From assembly GCF_000798815.1 (NCBI RefSeq), contig NZ_JTLD01000046.1:1-64000 (forward strand): a stretch of 64,000 bases of DNA, read 5' to 3'. Each line of letters starts with the position of its first letter. The first letter of the stretch is position 1. This DNA comes from Alistipes sp. ZOR0009. Lineage in GTDB: Bacteria > Bacteroidota > Bacteroidia > Bacteroidales > ZOR0009. The notes under the pieces are model-generated. The model ran no database searches, had not been told where the DNA came from, and was given only the letters and a program-made list of their open reading frames with translations. The position numbers and the translations under genes are program-made. Shown here one piece after another: positions 34,476 to 42,987 of the stretch.

Positions 34476-34807
34476 TATAGCACTATCTTTTTAGTCTCCT
34501 GTAATCCTAAGAATACGGCCTGCTCGTAAATGGTTTGGCCATTCTTTAGCACCTTAATGGTGTGCTTTCCGGGGGTGATGGTAATTGGCTTTGCCTGCAG
34601 CTGCTTCTTTGTTTTGAATACCTTCTCCACCAAGATGGGCGTGCCGTTGTCTACCACCACCGCAATGTTTTCGCGGTACTCGTCCTTATCGGTGGTAATG
34701 AGTATGAACGATTCGTTTTCCTTACCTGCCGATAGCGTTTGGTAGGTGTTGCGGCAGCCTACCATGGTGGCTGCTGCCAGTACAAGCAGAATGATATATT
34801 TTTTCAT
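34475..34807 (-). CDS. Small hypothetical lipoprotein of the CsgG operon
   Basis: A 110-aa lipoprotein (AATMVGC lipobox, Cys18). After NTYQTLSAGKENESFILI, residues ~45-105 look like a PEGA-type small beta domain: DNGTPILVEKVFK, ITPGKHTIKVLKNGQTIYEQAVFLG, ETKKIVL. The GKHTIKVLKNG turn is typical of PEGA surface domains. It starts 5 bp after the CsgG-like gene stops and abuts the DUF4810 gene, so it belongs to the same unit. This position is filled by variable small lipoproteins in related operons. Confidence 0.75.
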   Translation of the reverse strand: MKKYIILLVLAAATMVGCRNTYQTLSAGKENESFILITTDKDEYRENIAVVVDNGTPILVEKVFKTKKQLQAKPITITPGKHTIKVLKNGQTIYEQAVFLGLQETKKIVL

Positions 34808-34812
34808 GGTTC

Positions 34813-35697
34813 CTATTTTTTCTGGGTTACATAGTAGCTGTCGAGCTTGGCGGCGTCTACGCTACCTTCGGTAAGCGTGGCGATGGATATTTGCTCTTCG
34901 GGTAGGTTGCCGGTAGTTTGGATAACCTTTAGCTTACCGATGGCCTTTCCGGGCAGCTCTATCAGCAGCCCTGTTTGTGGGTTTTTCACCTTTTTACCCT
35001 TCTCCATAACCACAAATTCGTCGCCCGCTGCAATGCCTTGGGCTTCTCCGCCCGATACGATGTACGAGCCATCCTCTACGCTAAGGATGTAGGCCTTCCA
35101 GGGGTTGTTGGTACATTTGGTGATGATGTTTTCTACGAGCTTGGTTATGGCTGCCGAGATGGCCTTATCGGAAAGGGTGGCGTCAAAGTCGGCGCTCTTG
35201 CCAAAGCCCATCACCTGCTTGTCGGTGGTTTCGGCCTCGCCTTTAGCCTCGCCGCTGTATATTACTAGCCCGGTCGATACGTCAACCAAGCGGATGCTTA
35301 CGCCGGCCTCTACAACCTGCTTCTTGCTGCTCGAGAATAGCTTCTGCTCTCCGATGTTCTTGCGTCCATACTCGGTTATCGATCCGATAATAAGGAAGTC
35401 GGCTCCGATCTTTTGGCTAACGCCGCCGCCGGTGTTTAGCTCGTTCACAATCTTATCGTAGTCCTGGCGCTCTATTAGCAGAAACTTATCGGTGCTGGCC
35501 AACCTTGTCGAGAGGATGTCGGAGGCCTGCTTGCCCATTGGGTCGTTGGTTTTGTCGTAGAATACGCTTTTGGAGTACTGCGTTTCGTTGGAAAAACGTC
35601 CGATGGCAACCTTTCTTTTCAGGCTTTTTTCTTGAGAGAATACCTGAAAACTTACGGCAACCATTAGGAGCATTAGGGTGATAGATCTGATTTTCAT
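34813..35697 (-). CDS. CsgG/HfaB family secretion-pore-like protein
   Basis: A ~294-aa exported protein; start at 35697 (MKIRSITLMLLMVAVSFQVFSQ) gives a clean signal peptide, whereas 13 extra codons upstream do not. CsgG motifs: KRKVAIGRFSNET (~24), DPMGKQASDILSTRLASTDKFLLIERQDYDKIVNEL (~50-85), GADFLIIGSITEYGRK (~100) and RLVDVSTGLVIYSGEAKG (~135). No lipobox Cys is seen, unlike E. coli CsgG. The C-terminal ~90 residues form an extra beta domain (GSYIVSGGEAQGIAAGDEFVVMEKGKKV). First gene of the operon. No curli subunit is nearby, so the exported substrate, if any, is unknown. Confidence 0.88.
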   Translation of the reverse strand: MKIRSITLMLLMVAVSFQVFSQEKSLKRKVAIGRFSNETQYSKSVFYDKTNDPMGKQASDILSTRLASTDKFLLIERQDYDKIVNELNTGGGVSQKIGADFLIIGSITEYGRKNIGEQKLFSSSKKQVVEAGVSIRLVDVSTGLVIYSGEAKGEAETTDKQVMGFGKSADFDATLSDKAISAAITKLVENIITKCTNNPWKAYILSVEDGSYIVSGGEAQGIAAGDEFVVMEKGKKVKNPQTGLLIELPGKAIGKLKVIQTTGNLPEEQISIATLTEGSVDAAKLDSYYVTQKK

Positions 35698-35885
35698 GGT
35701 ACTATTTTTGTGTTTTAACATTATTACTGGCTTCAATGTTCTACGGATTTAGCTTTCGAAACTCACTTTATAAGTTATGAATAAATCTCGTTTAATATGT
35801 AGAGGCCGAATATCTTTTTTGTACTTGTTTTTTTAGCCTAAAAGATGGCGGTTACATGCAATAAGTTGCATGCAAAAATAGAAAA

Positions 35886-35914
35886 AGAGGATAAGACGCT
35901 TGGTCTTATCCTCT
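35886..35914 (-). terminator. Intrinsic terminator of the aminopeptidase gene
   Basis: AGAGGATAAGAC paired with GTCTTATCCTCT, 5-nt loop, followed on the minus strand by TTTTCTATTTTT, ~40 bp past the stop at 35953. Confidence 0.85.
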
Positions 35915-35952
35915 TGCAATATGGGTGGTTTACCCTATTTTTTCTACACTTC

Positions 35953-37740
35953 TTAAATCTTTTGTGTTTTAGCTTCGAGCCAAGCTAGCTCCTTGCCAGC
36001 TAGATGCGGCGATAGCGCGTCGAATACCATCTCGTGGTAGCTGTTTAGCCACTCTATTTCGGAAGGGGTTAGCAGTTCCTTCTCGATAGGGGTGGTATCG
36101 ATGGGGCATATCGTAAGCGTTTCGAATCGCTCGAAGGTGCCAAACTCGTTGCTGTGGAATGGAACGCAAAGGATGAGGTTCTCCGTTCTGATGCCGTACT
36201 GCCCGGTGCGGTACATGGCTGGCTCGTTGGATGTCACCATACCAACCTTTAGCGTTACGGGGTTTTCCTGCATTCTGATGCTTTGAGGGCCCTCGTGTAC
36301 GTTAAGGAAGTGGCCTACGCCGTGCCCTGTTCCGTGCCCGTAGTTGATGCAGTGCTGAAGCAGCGGTCCACGGGCAAGAATGTCGAGCTGCGAACCGCGT
36401 GTGCCTGCTGGGTAAACGGCCATCGATAGGTCTATGGTACCCTTAAGCACTAGGGTGTAGTCTACCTTCTCCTGCTGGGTAGGCTTGCTTAGGTGGATGG
36501 TGCGGGTGATGTCGGTGGTGCCAGTTCTGTACTGTCCGCCCGAGTCGATAAGCAGGAAGCCCTCTCTGCGAATCTCCACATCCGTTTCGGGGGTGGGGAA
36601 GTAGTGCACAATGGCGCCGTGCTCCTTGTAGCCCACAATGCTTCCAAAGCTTTCGCCCATAAAGTCGGCCGATTGAGCTCTGAATTCGCACAGCTTCTTG
36701 GCTATAACGCATTCGGTAACCTTTCCGCTATCCAGATTCTCGTCTAACCAGCTAAAGAACTTCGCTAGGGCAACGCCATCTGCCACCATTGCCTTTCTAA
36801 ACCCTTCTATCTCCACCTCGTTCTTAACCCCCTTTAGCGAGGTTACCACGCCGTTGACATCGGCATCGTCTATTATGTTGATGCTGTTTGCCTGCAGCTT
36901 TTTGCGGATAAGGATGTTGGTTTTGCGGGGATTGAGGATAATGTTATGGGTAATTTCTACCTGGTCGATAAACTTCTCGAAGTTGTCGTAGGCGCTTATC
37001 CGCACTCCGTTTGCCTCAAGCGTTTGAAGATCCTCGTTGCTCAGCTTTTCCTTGTCGACAAAAAGGGAGGTGCTGTTCTTGTTTACGGCAGCATAGGCCA
37101 ACGCTAGCGGGTTGTACTCTATGTCGGCACCTCGGAGGTTGAAGAGCCAGGCCACCTCGTCGAGGGCGGTTACCAGAAAGATATCCTCCTTCTTTAGCTT
37201 GGCGGTTCGAACCACCTGCTCTATCTTCTCGGAGATGGTGAATCCGGCTACGCTTTGAGGTAGTATAAAGGCCTTCTTTTGTGGGAAGGCTGGGCGGTCG
37301 GCCCATACGTGGTCGAAAATATCCTCTACTATTTTAAGGCCTATTGGCTTTATGCTTTGGCTTATGCGGTGGTATTCTGTAACCGAAAATAGCCGTCCAT
37401 CTAGCCCCACGCAGCCATCGGGTGCCACCATTTCGATAAGGTACTCCTCGATGGAGGGCACGTTGGGTAGCCCCATTCGCATCAGCTCGATGCCTGTGCC
37501 GCTAAGCTGCTGCTCGCCTTGAAGGAAGTAGCGGGAGTCGGTCCACAGGGCAGCCGATGTTTTGGTTACCACCAAGGTGCCTGCCGAGCCGGTAAATCCG
37601 CTAAGCCATTCGCGGCACTTCCATCTGTCGGCCACATACTCGCTGAAGTGGGGGTCGTTGCTAGGAACGATAAGCGCCTCTATCTTATGGTCGGAAAACC
37701 TGCGGCGAACTTCGGCTAGACGTTCTACTATTTGTTTCAT
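35953..37740 (-). CDS. Xaa-Pro aminopeptidase P (M24B family)
   Basis: A 595-aa cytoplasmic metallopeptidase that removes N-terminal residues preceding proline. The two N-terminal creatinase-like domains (~1-300) begin with RLAEVRRRFSDHKIEALIVPSNDPHFSEY and contain EWLSGFTGSAGTLVVT. The pita-bread catalytic domain (~310-535) contains the dimetal ligands: LIDSGGQYRTGTTDITRTIHL (two Asp), GHGTGHGVGHFLNVHEGP (His) and TSNEPAMYRTGQYGIRTENL (two Glu). A C-terminal M24_C extension (~535-595) follows. Length matches the eukaryote-like aminopeptidase P class common in Bacteroidota. Monocistronic. Confidence 0.95.
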   Translation of the reverse strand: MKQIVERLAEVRRRFSDHKIEALIVPSNDPHFSEYVADRWKCREWLSGFTGSAGTLVVTKTSAALWTDSRYFLQGEQQLSGTGIELMRMGLPNVPSIEEYLIEMVAPDGCVGLDGRLFSVTEYHRISQSIKPIGLKIVEDIFDHVWADRPAFPQKKAFILPQSVAGFTISEKIEQVVRTAKLKKEDIFLVTALDEVAWLFNLRGADIEYNPLALAYAAVNKNSTSLFVDKEKLSNEDLQTLEANGVRISAYDNFEKFIDQVEITHNIILNPRKTNILIRKKLQANSINIIDDADVNGVVTSLKGVKNEVEIEGFRKAMVADGVALAKFFSWLDENLDSGKVTECVIAKKLCEFRAQSADFMGESFGSIVGYKEHGAIVHYFPTPETDVEIRREGFLLIDSGGQYRTGTTDITRTIHLSKPTQQEKVDYTLVLKGTIDLSMAVYPAGTRGSQLDILARGPLLQHCINYGHGTGHGVGHFLNVHEGPQSIRMQENPVTLKVGMVTSNEPAMYRTGQYGIRTENLILCVPFHSNEFGTFERFETLTICPIDTTPIEKELLTPSEIEWLNSYHEMVFDALSPHLAGKELAWLEAKTQKI

Positions 37741-38029
37741 ACGGATACATTTTTTACGTGGATGTATATGCTTCGAGGTTTACTTATTAACGTTTAAACC
37801 TCTGTATCATGCCATTTTATTGGGTCGAAGATGGTGCTTCAACAGCTACTAAATGTAGTAATTATTGCGAATTTAAGGTGCATTTATTCCGATTTATCCC
37901 TTTTAAAAAGTTAACTTAAAAGGAGGGGGCAAGTGCCAAAACCTGATAAAACCTTATTTTTCGCAAAATGCACATTAAATAAGTTGCCGAATTGATATCT
38001 TAGCCTACCATAAATAACAATTGCAAGCA

Positions 38030-39181
38030 ATGAACAACTTCGAATTTTATAATCCTGTAAAGATTGAATTTGGGAAGGGTGCTGTCGAAAAACTTCGCGA
38101 GCTAATTCCTGCAGGTAGCAAGGTGATGATAACCTACGGAGGAGGAAGCATCAAAAGCAATGGCGTGTATAGCGATGTATGTAAGGCTTTAGAGGGCTTC
38201 TCGTATACCGAATTTGGCGGCATAGAGCCTAATCCAACCTACGAAACGTTGATGCAAGCTGTAGAAAAAGCACGTGCTTTTGGGGTGACTTTTTTGCTTG
38301 CAGTTGGTGGTGGATCTGTACTCGATGGCACCAAGTTTATTGCCGCAGCTATTCCTTTCGAGGGCGATCCTTGGACCATTCTTAAGCGTGCAGCCGTTAA
38401 AACGGCTATTCCAATGGGAACGGTGCTTACGCTTCCTGCTACCGGGTCTGAAATGAATTCGGGTGCGGTAATCTCGCGTAAGGAAACCAAGGAGAAGTTT
38501 GCGTTTAGCACACCGCTTACCTTCCCCGTATTCTCAATTCTCGATCCAGAGTATACCTACTCGTTGCCAACCAATCAAATTGTAAATGGTACGGTAGATG
38601 CCTTCATTCACGTAATGGAGCAGTACTTAACCTATCCCAGCGCTGCGCTTGTGCAGGACTACTGGGCCGAGGGGCTGCTTAAGGCGCTTGTCGATTTAGG
38701 TCCAAAGGCGTTGGCAAACCCTACCGATTACGATGTTCGGTCTAACTTGATGTGGGCTGCCACCATGGCCTTAAACGGTATAATTGCGGTTGGCGTTCCT
38801 CAAGATTGGGCAACCCACATGATTGGCCACGAGCTTACCGCATTGCACGGCCTTGCGCACGGAGAAACTCTTGCTATTGTATATCCCGCCATGATGGAGG
38901 TGATGTTCGAGCAGAAGAAGGAGAAGATGGCGCAGTATGCCGAGCGCGTTTGGGGAATCACTGAAGGCGGTGCCGACGAAAGAGCGCGTAAGTCGATTGC
39001 CAAGACCGAGGAGTTCTTTAAATCTCTTGGGATTAAAACTCACCTAAAGGAGTATGGCATTGGAAATGAAAGTTTCGAAACGATTTGCACCCGTTTTACG
39101 GAGCGCCGTTGGGTTAAGATGGGAGAGCGAGGCGAGCTAACTCCAGAGCTAGTTCTAGAAGTGTTGAAAAAAAGTTTATAA
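38030..39181 (+). CDS. Iron-containing alcohol dehydrogenase (YqhD/BDH-like)
   Basis: A 383-aa group III NAD(P)-dependent dehydrogenase. Signatures: NFEFYNPVKIEFGKGAVEKL at the N-terminus, the nucleotide loop TYGGGSIKSNGVY (~36) and AVGGGSVLDGTKFIAA (~93), TVLTLPATGSEMN (~143), and the metal ligands in DAFIHVMEQYL (Asp and His, ~194) and GHELTALHGLAHGETLAIV (two His, ~267-281). TGSEMNSGAVIS and the GGGSxxD pattern put it near the butanol dehydrogenase/YqhD branch, so broad aldehyde reduction is likely. The ATG at 38030 is the only good start. Monocistronic. Confidence 0.92.
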   Translation: MNNFEFYNPVKIEFGKGAVEKLRELIPAGSKVMITYGGGSIKSNGVYSDVCKALEGFSYTEFGGIEPNPTYETLMQAVEKARAFGVTFLLAVGGGSVLDGTKFIAAAIPFEGDPWTILKRAAVKTAIPMGTVLTLPATGSEMNSGAVISRKETKEKFAFSTPLTFPVFSILDPEYTYSLPTNQIVNGTVDAFIHVMEQYLTYPSAALVQDYWAEGLLKALVDLGPKALANPTDYDVRSNLMWAATMALNGIIAVGVPQDWATHMIGHELTALHGLAHGETLAIVYPAMMEVMFEQKKEKMAQYAERVWGITEGGADERARKSIAKTEEFFKSLGIKTHLKEYGIGNESFETICTRFTERRWVKMGERGELTPELVLEVLKKSL

Positions 39182-39188
39182 GCATAAA

Positions 39189-39208
39189 GGGGAGCATAGC
39201 CGCTCCCC
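39189..39208 (+). terminator. Hairpin after the alcohol dehydrogenase gene
   Basis: GGGGAGC pairs with GCTCCCC around a 6-nt loop, followed by AATCTTAATT, a weak U-tract. It sits between the stop and the first hemerythrin gene. Confidence 0.5.
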
Positions 39209-39236
39209 AATCTTAATTCGGTTTAACGAGGGAATT

Positions 39237-39662
39237 ATGGCTAATTTAGATACCTATATCTTCATAAAATGGTCCGATAGCGACTATTCGACTGGTATTA
39301 AAACAATAGATGACCAGCACAAGCAGCTGCTTTCGCTGATCAACGAAATCTACCAATCCTTCTTGGATTATAAGCATTTGGAGGTTACCTCAAATGTTCT
39401 TGAGCGGTTGGAGGAGTATGCAACCTACCACTTCGCATTTGAGGAGAAGATCTTTAAGCAGCTCGACTACGAGGATATGGATAGCCATATCGAGTCTCAC
39501 CGGGCATTCTTTGAGAAGATACAGGAGTTTAAGAGGCAGATGGCTGCGGGGAATGACGTTACGTTTGGAATTACCAACTACCTACGCGAGTGGCTCCGTA
39601 CGCATATCCAAAAGGAGGATAGAGCCTACGCTCCTTTATTTCTAAAGTCAGGTATAAACTAA
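39237..39662 (+). CDS. Bacteriohemerythrin, paralog 1
   Basis: A 141-aa single-domain hemerythrin that binds O2 at a di-iron site. The ligands are all visible: His in IDDQHKQLL (~28), His and Glu in YATYHFAFEEKIF (~65 and 69), two His in HIESHRAFF (~84 and 88), and His plus Asp in RTHIQKEDRAY (~123-128). The N-terminal IKWSDSDYSTGIKTID matches the family start. Probably used for oxygen storage, delivery or scavenging in a microaerophile or anaerobe. A second, about half-identical copy follows 105 bp downstream. Confidence 0.95.
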   Translation: MANLDTYIFIKWSDSDYSTGIKTIDDQHKQLLSLINEIYQSFLDYKHLEVTSNVLERLEEYATYHFAFEEKIFKQLDYEDMDSHIESHRAFFEKIQEFKRQMAAGNDVTFGITNYLREWLRTHIQKEDRAYAPLFLKSGIN

Positions 39663-39767
39663 AACCAATTTGGGTTTAGGTATGGATCGGTTTGATTTTT
39701 TGAACCGATAGTTAGTGTATTGCCCTAAGGCAGCCGATTAACCTTATCAAAAATCTTTTATAACAAT

Positions 39768-40193
39768 ATGGAAAAAGCAAACCGCTATGTTTTTATCAAA
39801 TGGGATGATGCCAGCTACTCCGTTGACATAAAAACCATTGATGATCACCACAAGGTGCTGTTGGATTTAATAAATGATATTTATGGCTCCTTTATGGAGA
39901 AGAAGCATGCCTCTGCCACATCCGAGATCTTGGCAAAGCTGGAGGATTATGCTCGTTACCATTTTGCCTTCGAGGAGCGTATTTTTGCCCAAATAGGCTA
40001 TGCCCTTCGTGCCGATCATATAAAGGAGCACCGGGCATTTACCGATCAGATTAAGCTTTTCAAGGAGCAGATGGCCTCTGGTTTTGATGCCACCTTTGGC
40101 ATTAGCAACTACCTGCGCGACTGGCTTCGCAACCACATTCACAAGGAGGATAGGAAGTACGCGCCGCTATTTAAGCAGGCGGGTATCGTATAG
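39768..40193 (+). CDS. Bacteriohemerythrin, paralog 2
   Basis: A 141-aa paralog of the preceding gene with the same length and the same iron ligands: IDDHHKVLL (~28), YARYHFAFEERIF (~65 and 69), HIKEHRAFT (~84 and 88) and RNHIHKEDRKY (~123-128). It has an extra His next to the first ligand (DDHHK versus DDQHK). A tandem duplication followed by divergence is the simplest origin. The unit ends with a bidirectional terminator against the convergent deoxyhypusine-synthase-like gene. Confidence 0.95.
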   Translation: MEKANRYVFIKWDDASYSVDIKTIDDHHKVLLDLINDIYGSFMEKKHASATSEILAKLEDYARYHFAFEERIFAQIGYALRADHIKEHRAFTDQIKLFKEQMASGFDATFGISNYLRDWLRNHIHKEDRKYAPLFKQAGIV

Positions 40194-40206
40194 CGATAAA
40201 AAAAGA

Positions 40207-40240
40207 AAAGAGCTAACCTCACGGTTGGCTCTTTCTCTAT
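40207..40240. terminator. Bidirectional terminator
   Basis: AAAGAGCTAACC pairs with GGTTGGCTCTTT (one G-T), 4-nt loop, with A-rich and T-rich flanks; it lies between the second hemerythrin gene and the convergent gene ending at 40260. Confidence 0.8.
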
Positions 40241-40259
40241 TATTATTGTGCGATGATGA

Positions 40260-41288
40260 TTACTTTTTGAAGATGTTCGCCCAATTCTTAGGCTCACGAT
40301 TCTTCCAATCACCTTTATGAAATACGTAGCTGGCAATAAGAGGTAGCACGGTAGTTGCTTCGGCGTATACCATTTGTTCGTAAACGGTATCAACCTTACC
40401 CCACGACGATGCTTCCTTAAGGGTTGATGAAGAGCAAGCTCCATCGCGAACGTCGGCAACGGTAATTTGTACGGCATACTTATGCATAGGAGCATCGATG
40501 CCAAGGCACTCGGCGCAAACAACGGTGTCCTGAGTGAAGTTCTTAGGAACACCACCACCAATCATGAATAGTCCAGTTGTATGTGCTGCGATTTTAACGT
40601 CTGTCAGCTCGCGGAAGTCAGCAACTGAATCGATGGTCATGTATGGCTTACCTTCCTTCATGCGCTCAACCTGGTGCATTACTAGTCCAAAACCAGCAGA
40701 GCAGTCAGAGAAGGCAGGAACGAAAATAGGCACGTTGTGCTCGTAGCAGGTTTGGATAAGCGAATCCTTCTTTACTGAGTTCTCAGAAAGGTATTTTCCC
40801 ATTTCCCAAATGAATTCGCGAGAAGAGTAGGGGCGAGCCTCTAGGCTATCAGCAATAGCTTTGATGGTAGAGTCGCAAGCTTGTAGCTCTTCCTCGTCGA
40901 TATAGGTATCGTAGATACGGTCTACGTAGTTGTCGCGAAGGAACTTGTCGTCGATGAATTGGGTTCCGCGGTAGTGCTTGTATCCCAACGCCTCGAAAAA
41001 GTCCATGTCTACGATTGAAGCACCAGTCGAAACTACTACGTCAACCATGTTGTTCTTTACCAAATCAACGTACACCTGCATGCAACCTGCTGCTGAGGTT
41101 GACCCTGCAAGGGTAAGAATGTTGGTACATTCCTTTTCCGCAATCATCATGTTGTAGATGTCGGCTGCATTGGCAGTTTCTCTCGAAGAGAATGACATTT
41201 CTCTCATGGAGTTGATGATTGGGCTAGCATCAAAAGATTTTATATCGATGTGCTTAACTACTTGCTTAAGAAGATCTTTCTTTTCCAT
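40260..41288 (-). CDS. Deoxyhypusine synthase-like protein
   Basis: A 342-aa homologue of deoxyhypusine synthase. Visible motifs: ILTLAGSTSAAGCMQVYVDLV (~57-78), MVDVVVSTGASIVDMDFFEALG (~81-102), VPIFVPAFSDCSAGFGL (~186-202) and AAHTTGLFMIGGGVPKNF (~234-251), where Lys249 corresponds to the catalytic lysine that carries the aminobutyl group in eukaryal enzymes. Bacteria lack eIF5A, so a free amine such as putrescine or agmatine is the likely acceptor, giving homospermidine or a related polyamine; this is inference. The gene lies 100 bp downstream of pyruvoyl arginine decarboxylase on the same strand, which supports a polyamine role. Confidence 0.88.
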   Translation of the reverse strand: MEKKDLLKQVVKHIDIKSFDASPIINSMREMSFSSRETANAADIYNMMIAEKECTNILTLAGSTSAAGCMQVYVDLVKNNMVDVVVSTGASIVDMDFFEALGYKHYRGTQFIDDKFLRDNYVDRIYDTYIDEEELQACDSTIKAIADSLEARPYSSREFIWEMGKYLSENSVKKDSLIQTCYEHNVPIFVPAFSDCSAGFGLVMHQVERMKEGKPYMTIDSVADFRELTDVKIAAHTTGLFMIGGGVPKNFTQDTVVCAECLGIDAPMHKYAVQITVADVRDGACSSSTLKEASSWGKVDTVYEQMVYAEATTVLPLIASYVFHKGDWKNREPKNWANIFKK

Positions 41289-41330
41289 TTTACCTTATCC
41301 GAAAAAAAGTGAATTTTAAAAAGTGTAGGG

Positions 41331-41360
41331 AAAAGCAACCATCCGAAGATGGCTGCTTTT
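41331..41360 (-). terminator. Hairpin between arginine decarboxylase and DHS-like genes
   Basis: AAAAGCA-CCATC pairs with GATGG-TGCTTTT (one mismatch) with a CGAA loop. On the minus strand it ends in TTTTCCC and may be a partial terminator or attenuator between the two cistrons. Confidence 0.6.
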
Positions 41361-41388
41361 ATTTCAGACTTTTAGTGTCGTCAGTGGA

Positions 41389-41952
41389 TTAACCCTTAAT
41401 AATAGGGTAGTAGTAGGAGGTAAAGCAAATTGCAACTAGTGCAGTTCCGTACTTTTTTTCAGGAACAAAGCTTTCCATGTGAATGGTAATGTCTTCTAAA
41501 CGGAAATCCTCAGAAAACCCGTTGAAGTAAAGTTCGTCTAGGCTAAGTCTAAGTAGCTTTTCTATTTCTTCTTCTTCATAGTTGCCGTTGTGTTCACACA
41601 CTAAGCCACCAAATCGTTCGTTTGTTTTGCGGTCGTATAACCAACCGTAGATGATACCGGCAGACGCACGTTCGCCCTTACCTGTAGTGGCAACAGCCAT
41701 GATTGACTCAACTACCGAACCATGAACAATCTCTGCTGGTTGAGGTATTTGGTTGGCTATAGATGGCATAATAGAAGAGTAGGTCATGATGTTGAACTTC
41801 TCTATGTTTGCCTGTTTTAACGCTAAGTGGTAAGAACCAGCGTGAACGGTGATGTCACTCTCTCCGTGACCTTTTGTTACAAAGTAGTCTTTTGGAATCC
41901 GGTTTCCAACTACGATTCCTTGCATGTCTTGATTAAAGCTAAGGTTTGTCAT
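41389..41952 (-). CDS. Pyruvoyl-dependent arginine decarboxylase
   Basis: A 187-aa enzyme converting arginine to agmatine, first step of the agmatine route to putrescine. Self-cleavage site: MTYSSIMP, with the Ser59-Ser60 bond expected to break and Ser60 becoming the pyruvoyl group, close to its place in the archaeal family. Other family segments: GNRIPKDYFVTKGHGESDITVHAGSYHLAL at the N-terminus, IVHGSVVESIMAVATTGKGERASAGI (~75-100) and the C-terminal EKKYGTALVAICFTSYYYP. It is longer than small archaeal forms by an N-terminal ~7 residues only. Upstream partner of the DHS-like gene. Confidence 0.93.
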   Translation of the reverse strand: MTNLSFNQDMQGIVVGNRIPKDYFVTKGHGESDITVHAGSYHLALKQANIEKFNIMTYSSIMPSIANQIPQPAEIVHGSVVESIMAVATTGKGERASAGIIYGWLYDRKTNERFGGLVCEHNGNYEEEEIEKLLRLSLDELYFNGFSEDFRLEDITIHMESFVPEKKYGTALVAICFTSYYYPIIKG

Positions 41953-42987
41953 CGTCGCACATAAAAAGATAATTGGTTAATACTAAAAGTTCTCTGACTC
42001 GTTATAGAGTGGGAATTCCCAAAGTATTTACAAACGAATGTAATTCTCACTGTCAAATAAGGGAATTACCTAAATTATGCGGGGGTGTTTGTCAGATGTC
42101 CGCCGTGGAATCAAATTTGGCGGACGCAAAGACTTCGAAGAAGATCACTAAGGATTACATACCTAAAAACCACCGCTTGGGTGCTCGAAAATAAGTTTTT
42201 AGTTTGTAGGGTACTCTTCATTTCCTTTTTAAAAGTTTACAGTTGACCTGTCTTCGATTAATGTTATGTTTTAAACTGTAAGCTGTGTTTCTCAAGCCTT
42301 AATCGGCTATCTGAAAAACAGTGCAATATTAGGAAAAAAATGAATTAAAAAGGGACTTTTAGGTTCTAAAACGTAATTTTTTTATGAAATTCTTCTAACT
42401 GTTTTGTTTTCAGTGGTGTTTTTTTGTAGTTCTGATGTGTTTTGGCGGTTCTTAGGTGCTGATTTTTGCGAATATATTCTGGCTGCTGTTATATATAGGT
42501 ATGCTCGCTATTTTTCATTATAAGCAATTGGCTGGGTAATTCCTTCAATTATTAACCTTAGAGCGCAAAAACTGTGAGGTAAAGCTCGTGCTGCTTGTTA
42601 CAATAAGGTTTCTTGTTTTTGGCTTTTGTTACTCTTAATAAAAGAGTGCAAAATGGACAACGGCTACATATACTTGACATGGTGCTGCCGATTTTATGCA
42701 TTTACGGTGCCGTTTTTAGGAGAAAACAGATGAGTAAAGCGAGGAAATATTCACGAAAAGCCCACAATAGGGTATGTATAGTAACTTTTGGATGTAAAAT
42801 AAATGTTAAACAATGGTGGGTGTTTGGTGTGTTTATTTGCTGATAGCTAGTGTTTTGTTGGTGTTTGGGGTGTGGGTGTTGAAAAAAAAATGATTTTTTT
42901 TTGAAAAGAAGAGACAACATTAAGTAAGAGCCACTATATTTGCATTGCAATTGAATTTAATCGTTTCACAAAACAAAAAACTGTACA
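41953..42987. other. 1-kb AT-rich intergenic region
   Basis: About 1,035 bp with no convincing gene. Short open frames at 41973-42194 and 42613-42843 have no protein-like features. The stretch is strongly AT-rich, with long T and A runs near 42880-42900, and ends with a perfect -7 box at 42935. A long leader or non-coding RNA could lie here, but I see no definite structure. Confidence 0.4.
42935..42942 (+). promoter_or_regulatory. -7 promoter box before the 55-aa lipoprotein gene
   Basis: TATATTTG, exact TAnnTTTG match, 45 bp before the ATG at 42988. Upstream is an A/T-tract region that could act as an UP-like element; no clear TTTG at -33. Confidence 0.5.

Noticed and set aside
41973-42194. 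Plus-strand frame of 73 codons
   Set aside because: No strands, helices or motifs of a real protein and no promoter or ribosome-binding signal; in an AT-rich gap.
42613-42843. Plus-strand frame of 76 codons
   Set aside because: No recognisable features; AT-rich intergenic context.
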